From NCBI GenBank assembly GCA_031267485.1, contig JAIRYY010000342.1, positions 1 through 23,623 of the forward strand: a DNA stretch of 23,623 nucleotides, written 5' to 3'. The stretch's first letter is position 1. Each line of letters begins with the position of its first letter. The notes beneath the pieces were generated by a model. The model searched no databases. It was not told where the DNA came from and saw only the letters and a program-made list of their open reading frames with translations. Of the stretch, positions 6,924-15,453 are shown one piece after another. The position numbers and the translations under genes were made by a program. The DNA is from Tannerella sp. GTDB lineage: Bacteria > Bacteroidota > Bacteroidia > Bacteroidales > Tannerellaceae.

Positions 6924-7009
6924 CGCCCACAAACGGTTGTATGATAACAAATCCGCAAGTTGAAAATTATATTTACACTCAGTTATAACTTAAAAAAAAT
7001 TAATCAATC

Positions 7010-7732
7010 ATGAAACAGAGAATTTTATCATTAATGTTGTGCGCATTTATTTCATCCGTATTCGTATCGGCACAGAACAATACGTTGAGTCGGAAAGAAA
7101 AAAACGAGGGCTGGCAACTTTTGTTTGACGGCAAAACCCTTGAGGGATGGCGCAAATGCAACGCCACGGAGATGGCCGCCAACTGGGAAATCAGCGAAGA
7201 GGCCATGAAAGTGAAACGCGGAGCAAAAGCCGGACAGGGACAGGGCGGCGACATCCTGTTCGCCACTGAAAAGTATTCGAATTTTGAACTGTCCGTGGAC
7301 TGGAAAATCGAAAAGGAAGGCAATTCGGGCATATTCTATTATGTGGTGGAAGAACCCGGACAGCCGATCTATTATGCGGCGCCCGAAGTGCAGGTGCTTG
7401 ACAACTGGAACGCGTCGGACAACAAACTGACAAACCACCTGGCCGGCTCGCTGTATGACATGCTTTCCGCATTGCCCCAGAACGCAAAACCCGCCGGAGA
7501 ATGGAACACCATACTGATCCGCGTGAAAGACGGGAAAGCGACGCACACGCAAAACGGCGTGAAAGTAGTCGAATATACCCTCTGGACGCCGGAATGGTAC
7601 GAACTGGTCGCGAAAAGCAAGTTCAAGGACTGGCCCGGCTTCAAGACCGGCCCCGCAAAAGAAGGCTACATCGGCCTGCAGGATCACGGTTACGACTGCT
7701 GGTTCCGCAACATCAAGATAAGAAAACTGTAA
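7010..7732 (+). CDS. Secreted DUF1080 protein (3-keto-disaccharide hydrolase family)
   Basis: 240 residues. A signal peptide ends near residue 21 (VSAQ), so it is exported to the periplasm or beyond. The rest is one DUF1080 (PF06439) domain of concanavalin-like fold, with LLFDGKTLEGW (38-48), NFELSVDWKIEKEGNSGIFY and a closing LQDHGYDCWFRNIKI. Family members cleave 3-keto-glucosides after oxidation of a sugar by a Gfo/Idh-type enzyme; no such oxidoreductase lies in this window, so the natural substrate is open. It has its own promoter and is convergent with a tandem paralogue. A hairpin (AACAGC 7796-7801 with GCTGTT 7813-7818, then T residues) plus the stronger one at 7838 end its transcript. 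Confidence 0.9.
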   Translation: MKQRILSLMLCAFISSVFVSAQNNTLSRKEKNEGWQLLFDGKTLEGWRKCNATEMAANWEISEEAMKVKRGAKAGQGQGGDILFATEKYSNFELSVDWKIEKEGNSGIFYYVVEEPGQPIYYAAPEVQVLDNWNASDNKLTNHLAGSLYDMLSALPQNAKPAGEWNTILIRVKDGKATHTQNGVKVVEYTLWTPEWYELVAKSKFKDWPGFKTGPAKEGYIGLQDHGYDCWFRNIKIRKL

Positions 7733-7837
7733 TCCGCGTTCCTGCTGCAAATGTAAATCGACAAAGGATGCAGAGCATGATAAATGAAAGAATATAACAG
7801 CGCTTCATGATAGCTGTTTTAGATTCTTATAAGGGAA

Positions 7838-7864
7838 ACTCCCCAGCCGGAATGGCCGGGGAGT
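7838..7864. terminator. Hairpin terminator between convergent DUF1080 genes
   Basis: ACTCCCC (7838-7844) pairs with GGGGAGT (7858-7864), and the stem continues with GCC/GGC around a GGAAT loop, with one A-C mismatch. It sits in the 142-base gap between two convergent stop codons and may serve both strands. The T tract is weak on each side. Confidence 0.7.
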
Positions 7865-7874
7865 CCTTTCGCAG

Positions 7875-9158
7875 TTATAAAGTTTTCAGTTTCAGGTTTC
7901 TCCAGAGGACGCGGATGCCGCCGCCGTCATGTATCTGGAGGGCGATGCGGCCTTTGCCGGCGCCGATTTTTTCGTCGCTGATATTCACCATTTCTTCGCC
8001 GTTGAGCCAGGTTGTGACGTTGTCGGCCTGTACTTTTATGCGCATCACGTTCCATTCGCCTTCTTTGAGGATGTTTTCTTTTTCGTCGGGGATTTGGACA
8101 AGCCATCCGCGTCCGTATGATTCGTAGATACCGCCTGTGTCGTGGTTTTTCGGGGCGACTTCGACCTGCCAGCCGTTTATTTTGACGCCCTGTTCGATGA
8201 ACGAACGTATGAACACGCCGGAATTGCCGTCCGCTTCCTGCTTAAATTCGAGCGTAAGGTCGAAGTTATCGTAGTATTCGCGGGTGGCGAGGTAGCCGTA
8301 TTGTTTGTCCGGGCCGCTTTCGCAAATCAGGAAGCCGTTTTCGACATACCATTTCTCTGTCCCGTAAACTTCCCAGCCCGTCAGGTCGACGCCGTTAAAC
8401 AGGTCGATGTCTGTTGTTTTGCCCGGCAGTTCCTTTATTTTTATGTTGCGGAATGATGCCGGATAACCGTGATCCTGCAGGCAGACGACGCCTTTGCGAG
8501 CCAGTCCGTATTCCGGCGCATGCGCCCATTTGCCGCTGTTTTTGCGTTTGAACCAGTCGTCCGTCCAGGCCTCGAACTCAAGTATTTTGGCCCCGTTGAG
8601 CCAGTGCTCCACGTGTCCGTTGTCGAAGACGATTTTTGAGTTGTTCCATTTGCCGGCCGGGTTTACCCTCATCAGGTTTTGGTCGGGCAGATACATCGCG
8701 TAGTCGACGCCGAGTTTTTGCCACTCCTCCAGCGCCTCCGGGAAGTTCGGCTCATCTATCAGCTGATATTCGGGGCCGGTAACGTAAGGGACTTTAAACA
8801 GCGGATTTTCCACCACATGATAAAGCATGCCGCTGTTGCCGCCCCTGGACAGTTTCCAGTCCCACGACAGCTCGAAATTCCCGTATTCCCTTTCCGTGAC
8901 GATATATCCGTCGGAATCGCTGCCGTCGCCTTTCGCCTGTATGCAGCCGTCCACGACATGCCAGGGCTGTGTGAGTGCAGGTTTGTTATAATCTTTCCAG
9001 CCATTCATCGTTTCCCCGTCGAAGAGTAACGCCCAGCCTTCCGCTTTTTCCTGTTCGGTCAGCGTGTTGTGCCGTTCCCTGCAGGATGAAATAAATAATG
9101 ATGCACATGCAATGAGTACAAAATTACATAATCCGTTCATTTTTCCTTGTGAATACAT
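7875..9158 (-). CDS. Tandem DUF1080 lipoprotein
   Basis: 427 residues with two DUF1080 domains. A lipoprotein signal ends at Cys26 (lipobox FISSC). Domain 1 (about 41-243) is close in pattern to the neighbouring single-domain protein: LLFDGETMNGW, NFELSWDWKLSRGGNSGMLY and LQDHGYPASFRNIKI. Domain 2 (about 252-427) is more diverged: DLFNGVDLTGW, NFDLTLEFKQEADGNSGVFI and ALQIHDGGGIRVLWRN. The family acts on 3-keto-glycosides; one domain could bind rather than cleave, but this is not decided by the sequence. ATG at 9158 is used; an ATG at 9140 would give a shorter signal peptide. A -7 box at 9186-9193 precedes it. Confidence 0.88.
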   Translation of the reverse strand: MYSQGKMNGLCNFVLIACASLFISSCRERHNTLTEQEKAEGWALLFDGETMNGWKDYNKPALTQPWHVVDGCIQAKGDGSDSDGYIVTEREYGNFELSWDWKLSRGGNSGMLYHVVENPLFKVPYVTGPEYQLIDEPNFPEALEEWQKLGVDYAMYLPDQNLMRVNPAGKWNNSKIVFDNGHVEHWLNGAKILEFEAWTDDWFKRKNSGKWAHAPEYGLARKGVVCLQDHGYPASFRNIKIKELPGKTTDIDLFNGVDLTGWEVYGTEKWYVENGFLICESGPDKQYGYLATREYYDNFDLTLEFKQEADGNSGVFIRSFIEQGVKINGWQVEVAPKNHDTGGIYESYGRGWLVQIPDEKENILKEGEWNVMRIKVQADNVTTWLNGEEMVNISDEKIGAGKGRIALQIHDGGGIRVLWRNLKLKTL

Positions 9159-9185
9159 AATGATTTATTTTTAAATTAACAGGTG

Positions 9186-9193
9186 CAAATGTA
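9186..9193 (-). promoter_or_regulatory. -7 element before the tandem DUF1080 gene
   Basis: On the minus strand this reads TACATTTG, followed by C, matching TAnnTTTG. The predicted start near 9179 gives a short AT-rich leader before the ATG at 9158. No TTTG box is found at the expected -33 position, so it is weaker evidence than the other promoters. Confidence 0.45.
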
Positions 9194-9201
9194 ATCTTTT
9201 T

Positions 9202-9909
9202 TTAGTTTTCCATTGCGATTGCCAGCGAAAATATGCTGATGACTATATCCGGTATTTCCGACAGTATTTCGATGCATGCGGAAGTAGTCGCCCCTGTCGT
9301 CATCACATCGTCGACGAGAAGAATATGTTTCCCGGAGAGATGCTCCGCATTGGTCAGTTTGAAAATTTTTTCCATGTTGACATGACGCTCGTAAATGGAT
9401 TTGCGGGTTTGTGTTGTCGTATCCGCAATACGTATTATCGACGTCCGGTCGACGCTGCATCCGCAGACGGAGGAGATGCCGTTTGCGATAAGCCCGGACT
9501 GGTTGTATCCGCGTTTTTTTTCCTTATTGGGATGCAGGGGCACGGGGATTATGGCGTCGATGGAGGCGAAAAATCCATACTCTTTCAGTTCGATAGCCGC
9601 TATGCGCCCCAGATATTCCGCCAGCGAACGGTTGCCGTAATATTTGAAAGCATGTATCAGCTGCTGCGTTTTTCCGTCTTTTTCGAAGAACAGGAAAGCC
9701 GTCGCCGCTTCCATCCGCGAAAATCCGGCGAATAATGCCCATGCCGGATTATCTTTGCCTGTACGAAAACAGGTTCTGGGCAAATCGCACAAACATGTCA
9801 GGCAGAGATGCTGCTCGTTCTCAATCAGCGGATTTTGACATAAGCAGCATAACCGCGGATAGAACAGGTTGACGAAATCATTCAGAAAGCGCTTAATCAT
9901 AGCCGTCAC
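9202..9909 (-). CDS. comF: ComF-family phosphoribosyltransferase-like protein
   Basis: 235 residues. The N-terminus has a four-cysteine zinc ribbon (CCLC at 21-24 and CLTC at 36-39). The C-terminal half is a type I phosphoribosyltransferase fold with IIPVPLHPNKEKKRGYNQ (120-137) and the PRPP loop VDDVMTTGATTS (199-210). ComF proteins take part in DNA uptake in competent bacteria; in Bacteroidota the role is less clear. It is the last gene of the prmC-recX-comF operon and overlaps the end of recX by 17 bases; a second ATG at 9900 still overlaps. Length and motifs are complete. Confidence 0.92.
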   Translation of the reverse strand: MTAMIKRFLNDFVNLFYPRLCCLCQNPLIENEQHLCLTCLCDLPRTCFRTGKDNPAWALFAGFSRMEAATAFLFFEKDGKTQQLIHAFKYYGNRSLAEYLGRIAAIELKEYGFFASIDAIIPVPLHPNKEKKRGYNQSGLIANGISSVCGCSVDRTSIIRIADTTTQTRKSIYERHVNMEKIFKLTNAEHLSGKHILLVDDVMTTGATTSACIEILSEIPDIVISIFSLAIAMEN

Positions 9910-10378
9910 AATCCATACCGCCGCCGGACAAATCCTTCAGGCATTTGATGACAAGAGGAGCCTCAAATCCGCGTGACAGGGCGAAACGGTATAATTTCTG
10001 AAAAACATCCTGCGCCGAACGTCCTTTGACCAGACGTTTTTTGCTTTTGAGCAAATCGTTTAAGACCGACAGGTACTCGTCTTCGTCAATGGCGTCAATG
10101 GCCTCTGAATAAATTTCGGGGTCTATATTCCTCATTCTAAGCTCATAACCCGTTTTTATGCGTCCCCAGCGATTGAATTTCAATTTGTCGCTGACAAAAC
10201 TGCGGCAGAAGCGCCGTTCGTCGATGAATTTTTCCCCTATGAGGCGGTTTACGATTCGATTCTCCGCATCGTCTGTCAGGCCGGCTGCCTTTATCTTTTT
10301 CCTGACATCGTCGACACACCGTTCCGCCTGCGAACAGTATCCCGCCAGAGCGGCCAGCATTTCGGATTCCGTTTTCAT
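9893..10378 (-). CDS. recX: RecX regulatory protein
   Basis: 161 residues, mostly helical three-helix repeats of the RecX family, which bind and restrain RecA filaments. Recognisable segments are YCSQAERCVDDVRKKI near residue 20, LIGEKFIDERRFCRSFVSDK (46-65) and WGRIKTGYELRMRNID (70-85). The ATG overlaps the prmC stop by one base (TAATG), and the end overlaps comF, so the three genes are probably cotranscribed and coupled. No recA gene is in the window. Confidence 0.9.
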   Translation of the reverse strand: MKTESEMLAALAGYCSQAERCVDDVRKKIKAAGLTDDAENRIVNRLIGEKFIDERRFCRSFVSDKLKFNRWGRIKTGYELRMRNIDPEIYSEAIDAIDEDEYLSVLNDLLKSKKRLVKGRSAQDVFQKLYRFALSRGFEAPLVIKCLKDLSGGGMDCDGYD

Positions 10379-11256
10379 TATCTTTTTATTTTTTTTGCGG
10401 TGACAAACCTGTTTTTCCCGGACAAATCGCGTATTATTTCCGTATCGGCAAATCCTTCACGGTGCAACATCCCGGTTATGAGCGTGTTACATGCGGGATT
10501 TATTTCGAAATAAACCGCGCCTCCGGCCGCAAGTTTTTCCCGGGCGAAAACGGCGATTGCCCTGTAAAACAGCAGCGGGTCGTCGTCGGGGACAAACAGT
10601 GCGCCGTGAGGCTCGTAGTCAAGCACGTTTGAACTCATCGCCCGCCGTTCGCTGTTTTTGACGTAGGGCGGATTGCTTACTATCACATCGAAATCGCCGG
10701 TTACGAGTGAAACGGCCGAACGGGTGTCAAGTATGTCCGACTGCAGAAACCGGATACAGGTTTTGTTCATCCGTGCGTTCATCCGGGCCGTTTGCAGGGC
10801 TGCTTCGGAGATATCCGTTGCCGTCACTTCGGCGCGGGGCATGCGTCCGGCAAGCGCAATCGCGATGCATCCGCTTCCGGTCCCGACGTCAAGTATTCCG
10901 GTTCGGGAATCATCCGGACAGCATTTTGCCGCCGCCGCCGATTTTATGATTAGGTCAACCAGTTCCTCGGTCTCGGGGCGCGGAATCAGGACGGAGGGGT
11001 TTACTTTCAGGGGGAAACTGTAAAATTCCGTTTCGCCCAAAATGTACTGTACCGGCTCCTGTTTTTTCAACCTTTCGGCGATGGCATAAATCCGTTTTTT
11101 TTCGTTCTCGGAGATTTGTTTATCTTTGCATAAAATTTGCTGATGATGGGATAGTCCGCATACGTGCGAAAATATCAGGCGAATGAAACATCGAGTTTCT
11201 TCCGGCGGATAAATGTCTGCAAGCGTATGCTTTATGTATGCTGTCGTATCTTTCAT
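10378..11256 (-). CDS. prmC: PrmC/HemK peptide chain release factor N5-glutamine methyltransferase
   Basis: 292 residues. Helical N-terminal domain (1-90), then a Rossmann methyltransferase with the SAM loop DVGTGSGCIAIAL (123-135) and the catalytic NPPY motif (195-198). It methylates the GGQ glutamine of release factors RF1 and RF2. The frame is open upstream to 11412, but the start at 11256 is chosen. It fits family length, and a complete promoter at 11274-11304 puts the transcript start near 11267, downstream of the longer start. It is the first gene of the prmC-recX-comF operon and divergent from ribD. Confidence 0.95.
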   Translation of the reverse strand: MKDTTAYIKHTLADIYPPEETRCFIRLIFSHVCGLSHHQQILCKDKQISENEKKRIYAIAERLKKQEPVQYILGETEFYSFPLKVNPSVLIPRPETEELVDLIIKSAAAAKCCPDDSRTGILDVGTGSGCIAIALAGRMPRAEVTATDISEAALQTARMNARMNKTCIRFLQSDILDTRSAVSLVTGDFDVIVSNPPYVKNSERRAMSSNVLDYEPHGALFVPDDDPLLFYRAIAVFAREKLAAGGAVYFEINPACNTLITGMLHREGFADTEIIRDLSGKNRFVTAKKIKR

Positions 11257-11273
11257 TCTCAGTATGTTTCCGG

Positions 11274-11304
11274 CAAAGATAGCATGAGTTGGGAGGAATA
11301 CAAA
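11274..11304 (-). promoter_or_regulatory. Promoter of the prmC-recX-comF operon
   Basis: On the minus strand, TTTG (11304-11301), a 19-base spacer and TATCTTTG (11281-11274) match the consensus exactly. The transcript begins about 11 bases before the prmC ATG. Confidence 0.75.
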
Positions 11305-11317
11305 ATATTTTTGAAAG

Positions 11318-12424
11318 ATGGATGTTTCCGGGGAATATATGTCCAGATGTCTGGAGCTGGCGGGGAACGGTAAGGGGAATGTAGCTCCGAACCCGATGGT
11401 AGGCGCCGTCATTGTGCGGGACCGTCTGATTATCGGCGAGGGATATCACCGGCGTTACGGAGAAGCGCATGCCGAAGTGAACGCCATTGCGTCCGTGCGC
11501 GATGAAACGCTGCTGCGCGACGCCACGATGTACGTGAGCCTTGAGCCATGTTCGCATTACGGGAAAACGCCGCCCTGCGCCGAACTTATCATACGGAAAG
11601 GCATCCCGCGCGTGGTCGTTGCCTGTCCGGACCCTTTTCCCGAAATAGCCGGGCGGGGTATCAGAATGTTGCGGGATGCCGGCGTTGAGGTTGTGACCGG
11701 CGTTATGGAACGCGAAGCGACCGCATTGAACCGTTTTTTTATGACCCTGCATGAAAAACGCCGCCCTTATGTCATACTCAAGTGGGCGCAGAGCGAGGAC
11801 GGCTTTATCGACGGCCGGAGAGGCGGCCGGGAGGAAGCGCCGGCGTTGCTGTCAACGCCCGTTACACGCCTGATGGTGCATAAGCTGCGCTCGGAAGTTC
11901 AGGCGATAATGGTGGGGACGAATACGGCCGTCCTTGACAACCCTTCGCTGACGGTGCGTTATTGGGCCGGCGCTTCGCCCTTGCGCGTCACGATAGACAA
12001 TCATGCGCGAATTTCCGGTAATGCCCGTTTGTTTGACGGCAATCCTCCCGCACTGATTTACCGGAAACGGGAGGAAGATGCGGAAGATTGCACCGCCGTG
12101 CGTTCGTCGCCGGGAGGAAACCGGGAATATGTAACGATTGATGATTCCGCACATTTTCTGCAAAAGATAGTGGCCGATTTACACGCGCGGAACATCGGTT
12201 CCCTGCTGGTCGAAGGCGGCGCGCGGCTTCACCGTTCTTTTCTTGAGGAAGATATCTGGGACGCGTTAATCGTGGAAACCGCTCCGGCGAGACTGGGGAG
12301 AGGCGTGCCTGCCGTTGATTTTCGGGCTTATTACGGCGTGCAACGGTCTGCTGTAAAGACCGTTCCCTCTTTTCATCCGGATGATGGCAAAACCTCGTTG
12401 ATAGAGACGTATACACGCGATTAA
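11318..12424 (+). CDS. ribD: RibD bifunctional riboflavin biosynthesis deaminase/reductase
   Basis: 368 residues. The N-terminal deaminase domain (about 1-145) carries the zinc site HAEVNAI (His51, Glu53) and PCSHYGKTPPC (Cys78, Cys87), and APNPMVGAVIV (23-33). The C-terminal reductase domain (about 148-365) has LKWAQSEDGFI, GTNTAVLDNPSLTVR and LVEGGARLHRSFL. Together they convert the first pyrimidine intermediate of riboflavin synthesis to the ribitylamino form. No other rib gene and no FMN riboswitch is seen nearby. The ATG at 11318 fits the N-terminal alignment of the family; an ATG at 11339 is possible. Divergent from prmC. Confidence 0.95.
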   Translation: MDVSGEYMSRCLELAGNGKGNVAPNPMVGAVIVRDRLIIGEGYHRRYGEAHAEVNAIASVRDETLLRDATMYVSLEPCSHYGKTPPCAELIIRKGIPRVVVACPDPFPEIAGRGIRMLRDAGVEVVTGVMEREATALNRFFMTLHEKRRPYVILKWAQSEDGFIDGRRGGREEAPALLSTPVTRLMVHKLRSEVQAIMVGTNTAVLDNPSLTVRYWAGASPLRVTIDNHARISGNARLFDGNPPALIYRKREEDAEDCTAVRSSPGGNREYVTIDDSAHFLQKIVADLHARNIGSLLVEGGARLHRSFLEEDIWDALIVETAPARLGRGVPAVDFRAYYGVQRSAVKTVPSFHPDDGKTSLIETYTRD

Positions 12425-12502
12425 GTTCTTAAAAATAAAGCGCATTACACTAAAATATTATAAATAAATGACGGAGATGTAGACTAATACAAAAAATGTT
12501 GT

Positions 12503-12510
12503 TACTTTTG
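12503..12510 (+). promoter_or_regulatory. -7 element before the DUF6242 gene
   Basis: TACTTTTG followed by CCCAC matches TAnnTTTG and the downstream context of other promoters here. The -33 box is not recognisable at 19 bases upstream. The leader to the ATG at 12535 would be about 18 bases. Confidence 0.5.
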
Positions 12511-12534
12511 CCCACTCGAAAAAAAGAAAAATAG

Positions 12535-13887
12535 ATGAGAAAGATTAAATTTTGCGGGTTGCTGATTGCCGGATTGGCGTGTTTGATGTCTTCTTGCCTT
12601 GGAGGCGATGAGTCGACGATTGACGATTGGAGCCTCAGCAATGCACAAATAGCTTCGTTCTCGCTGTCGAATGATTCGATAGCGGGCCTGTCAAGCGTGA
12701 TATTCACGATTGACCAGGTGAACGGAAAGATATACAACCGCGATTCCATGCCATACGGGACGGCCATAGAAGAGAAAGTCCTTTGTGCCATGGATTTTGA
12801 GATGGTGGTTTCCGGCGTGCTTATTGTCAATCAGGCGACGAATGACTCCGTATACTGGAATACCGAAGACTCCGTGGATTTCTCATCGCCTGTTACGATT
12901 ACGGTTTATTCATACAATGGCGTCTCGACCAAAACATATGAGGCGAAAATCAATATTCATCAGGTAAATCCCGATTCCATGGTTTGGACGCTCCATTCCG
13001 GTCCGGCTCCCGGGAAATCATTTGACGAAATGAAAGTGGTATCATATAACAGCGCTTATTATATGTATGGGACGGATGCCGTTGCCGCCTGTCTGTACAA
13101 AACGGACAGGCCGGAGTTGAACGGCTGGACGGAAATCCCGTTATCCGGTTTCCCCGCCGGCGCCGTGCTGCAACAGCTGACGGAATATGGGGGCGCTCTG
13201 TATGTGTTTGACGGGAAAGGCCTGCTGTACCGTTCGGCTGACGGACAGGCCTGGTCGCCGGTTGCAAATGCGCCGGAAATAAAATCGTTACTGGGTTCTG
13301 TTCCCGGAGGCCGTGCCAGAGTGGACACCGTCTTGTCGGTTATTTCGAAAGTCGGCGAAGCGTTGACGTTTGCCGTTATGGATAAAAATATGAAATGGCG
13401 GCCGGGCGACGAAATTCCCGCCTCATTCCCGGTGTCGGGTTTTGGCGCGTTGAATCACGAGGTGATGTATTATCCGTATTTAACGGTATCGTCCGGACGT
13501 GACGGCCGCAATGAGTTGTCGAATATGGCATGGTCTACGATAGACGGTTCGACCTGGGTTCCTCTGACCAATGAACAGGCGACGTTTTCGAAACGCGAGG
13601 GCGTGGCGTTCTTTCAGTACGACGGACTTTTTTATGTCACGGGAGGAATCGACGAAACGGGAACGGCGTTGAGCGATGTCTATTATTCGAAAGACCGGGG
13701 CGTCACATGGCAGCAGGACACGGTTCATGTAATGCCCGAAGAATATGAAGCCAGAGGCTTTTCTTCGGTTATTGTTGATAAGAATGATTATGTACTGCTT
13801 TTCGGCGGAAAGGCAGGTAAAGATACGAATATTTTGAACGAATTGTGGCGCGGACGGATTAACTGTCTTGGCTTCGGGAAAGAATAG
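12535..13887 (+). CDS. DUF6242-type lipoprotein, predicted beta-propeller
   Basis: 450 residues with a lipoprotein signal ending at Cys21 (LMSSC). An acidic run follows (GGDESTIDD), which may favour surface display as in Bacteroidota lipoprotein export signals. Residues about 35-145 resemble an Ig-like domain (FSLSNDSIAGLSSVIFTID, then ITVYSYNGVSTKTYEAKI). The rest holds repeated blade-like units (GALYVFDGKGLLYRSADGQAW, GLFYVTGGIDETG, VLLFGGKAGKDTN) of a kelch-like propeller. Function unknown; the family is regularly found ahead of the DUF6089-uppS-bamA genes in Bacteroidales. Its own promoter lies just upstream and terminator-like hairpins follow. Confidence 0.85.
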   Translation: MRKIKFCGLLIAGLACLMSSCLGGDESTIDDWSLSNAQIASFSLSNDSIAGLSSVIFTIDQVNGKIYNRDSMPYGTAIEEKVLCAMDFEMVVSGVLIVNQATNDSVYWNTEDSVDFSSPVTITVYSYNGVSTKTYEAKINIHQVNPDSMVWTLHSGPAPGKSFDEMKVVSYNSAYYMYGTDAVAACLYKTDRPELNGWTEIPLSGFPAGAVLQQLTEYGGALYVFDGKGLLYRSADGQAWSPVANAPEIKSLLGSVPGGRARVDTVLSVISKVGEALTFAVMDKNMKWRPGDEIPASFPVSGFGALNHEVMYYPYLTVSSGRDGRNELSNMAWSTIDGSTWVPLTNEQATFSKREGVAFFQYDGLFYVTGGIDETGTALSDVYYSKDRGVTWQQDTVHVMPEEYEARGFSSVIVDKNDYVLLFGGKAGKDTNILNELWRGRINCLGFGKE

Positions 13888-13893
13888 AAGTCT

Positions 13894-13921
13894 GCATAAT
13901 ATAATTTTATGCGGGTTTTTC
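13894..13921 (+). terminator. Terminator-like hairpin after the DUF6242 gene
   Basis: GCATAA (13894-13899) pairs with TTATGC (13907-13912), followed by GGGTTTTT. A second weak hairpin, GTCAAA (13936-13941) with TTTGAC (13949-13954) and then GGTTTTTG, lies before the next gene. Both stems are only 6 bp, so read-through into the DUF6089-uppS-bamA genes is likely. No promoter is evident between them. Confidence 0.45.
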
Positions 13922-13978
13922 CGTTAGAAAGAAAGGTCAAATGCGAACTTTGACGGTTTTTGTAAAACTAAAAGACGG

Positions 13979-14692
13979 ATGAAATTAACTTTTTTTCGGC
14001 GGACGGGTATTCTTCTGTTTTTGTGCTTCTCCCTTTTCAGGCTGGGGGCGCAGGAATACCTTTACGAAATAGGAGGCATGCTTGGGGGGGCGTTTTATAT
14101 GGGCGATGCCAATAAGAACGCCGCATTCAGAAACATGAACCCGTCGGCAAGCGTTCTGTTTCGCTACAATGCCAATTTTCGCGTCGCTTTTAAGGCGAAT
14201 CTTGCCTGGGCGCGCGTTACCGGTTCGACGGAAGGCCTTGCGAATGTTTTTCCCAATAATGCGCAGGCCGATTTCGACCGGAACGTCATTGACCTGGGAG
14301 GGCAGGCGGAATTTAACTTCTTCCCGTACAGCGACAAATATCAGTATCTGTATACGAAACGGATTGCGCCGTATATAATGGGAGGACTGGGACTGTCGGT
14401 CGCGCCCGGTGGCGGAGAAACTTTCTTCAGCCCCCACATTTCGGTCGGTACAGGCGTTAAGTACAAACTTAAAAACCGTATCAATATTGGTGCGGAATGG
14501 TCTGTTCGCAAACTGTTCGGGGATGGGCTTGATGTAAACGGAGGAAACGGTTTGCTGGACAATCCGTATGATATGAGGAGCAGCCCCTGGAAAAACAAGG
14601 ACTGGTACTCTATGTTGGCAATTTCGGTCTCGTATGACTTTGGTCTTCGCGACTGTAATTGCAACAAGAATGATAAAAACGGAATATATTAG
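13979..14692 (+). CDS. DUF6089-family outer-membrane beta-barrel protein
   Basis: 237 residues. The signal peptide ends near residue 24 (RLGAQ). The mature part has alternating aromatic strands and glycine turns of a small outer-membrane barrel (YEIGGMLGGAFYMGDANKN, PYIMGGLGLSVAPGG, INIGAEWSVRKLFGDGLD). The C-terminal tail carries a Cys-rich CNCNKND end after the last strand (ISVSYDFGL). The exact role is not known. Its place just before uppS and bamA in Bacteroidales suggests a link to envelope assembly. It ends 11 bases before uppS. Confidence 0.85.
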   Translation: MKLTFFRRTGILLFLCFSLFRLGAQEYLYEIGGMLGGAFYMGDANKNAAFRNMNPSASVLFRYNANFRVAFKANLAWARVTGSTEGLANVFPNNAQADFDRNVIDLGGQAEFNFFPYSDKYQYLYTKRIAPYIMGGLGLSVAPGGGETFFSPHISVGTGVKYKLKNRINIGAEWSVRKLFGDGLDVNGGNGLLDNPYDMRSSPWKNKDWYSMLAISVSYDFGLRDCNCNKNDKNGIY

Positions 14693-14703
14693 ACGTCGAT
14701 AAA

Positions 14704-15450
14704 ATGTCACTGAGAGAAGAAATAGATTATGGTAAACTGCCGCAGCATGTGGCTATCATTATGGACGGGAACGGACGCTGGGCCAGGAGCCACGGACGGG
14801 AACGGAGCGAGGGGCACCGCGAAGGCGTCGTCTCTGTCCGCAGGGTAGTGGAGGCTGCAGTTGCCATAGGGCTTAAATACCTGACCATCTATACCTTTTC
14901 CACGGAGAACTGGCGACGTCCCGACGAAGAAGTAAATGTGCTGATGTCTATCATGATTGCTGCCATACTTCGCGAAACGCCGGATTTGATGAAGAATAAC
15001 GTCCGCCTGACGGCTATCGGAGATATCAGGCGTTTGCCTGCCGATGTTCGCGGCACGCTGGCGGAATGTCTGGAAAAAACGTCGGTCAATACCGGGACGA
15101 CGCTGGCGCTGGCGCTCAGCTATTCTTCCCGCTGGGAGATTGTCCGGGCGGCAAGGCGCATGACGGAAGATGTACGGGAAGGCAGACTGAATCCCGAAGA
15201 TGTGGACGAAGCGCTTTTTTCCTCTTATCTGACGACGGGCGACATGCCGGACCCCGACCTGCTGATAAGAACCGGGGGGGAAAAGCGGATAAGTAATTTC
15301 CTGCTGTGGCAGCTGTCTTATGCGGAATTATATTTTACGGACATTTACTGGCCTGATTTCAGAGAGAATGAATTTTATGAATCCATATTGTCTTACCAGC
15401 AGAGAGAGAGACGTTTCGGCAAGACAAGTGAGCAAATAACTAAATCCTGA
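14704..15450 (+). CDS. uppS: Isoprenyl transferase, undecaprenyl diphosphate synthase
   Basis: 248 residues of the cis-prenyltransferase family. IIMDGNGRWA (18-27) holds the catalytic Asp21 and the diphosphate loop; FSTENWRRP and DLLIRTGGEKRISNFLLWQ are the other family signatures, and YFTDIYWPDF is near the C-terminus. It condenses isopentenyl diphosphate onto farnesyl diphosphate to make the C55 lipid carrier for peptidoglycan and surface glycans. All motifs and the length are normal. It lies three bases before bamA, so the two are cotranscribed. Confidence 0.97.
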   Translation: MSLREEIDYGKLPQHVAIIMDGNGRWARSHGRERSEGHREGVVSVRRVVEAAVAIGLKYLTIYTFSTENWRRPDEEVNVLMSIMIAAILRETPDLMKNNVRLTAIGDIRRLPADVRGTLAECLEKTSVNTGTTLALALSYSSRWEIVRAARRMTEDVREGRLNPEDVDEALFSSYLTTGDMPDPDLLIRTGGEKRISNFLLWQLSYAELYFTDIYWPDFRENEFYESILSYQQRERRFGKTSEQITKS

Positions 15451-15453
15451 CAT

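Noticed and set aside
7748..7755. Minus-strand TACATTTG as an antisense promoter against the DUF1080 gene
   Set aside because: No -33 box lies at 17-22 bases, and the site is within a gene-end spacer; a chance match to a short motif.
11306..11313. TATTTTTG as a -7 box for ribD
   Set aside because: The transcript would start at or after the ribD ATG, and no -33 box is at the right distance. It would only work with the shorter start at 11339.
11257..11412. N-terminal extension of PrmC to 11412
   Set aside because: The promoter at 11274-11304 starts the transcript downstream of this codon, and the extra 52 residues have no family counterpart.
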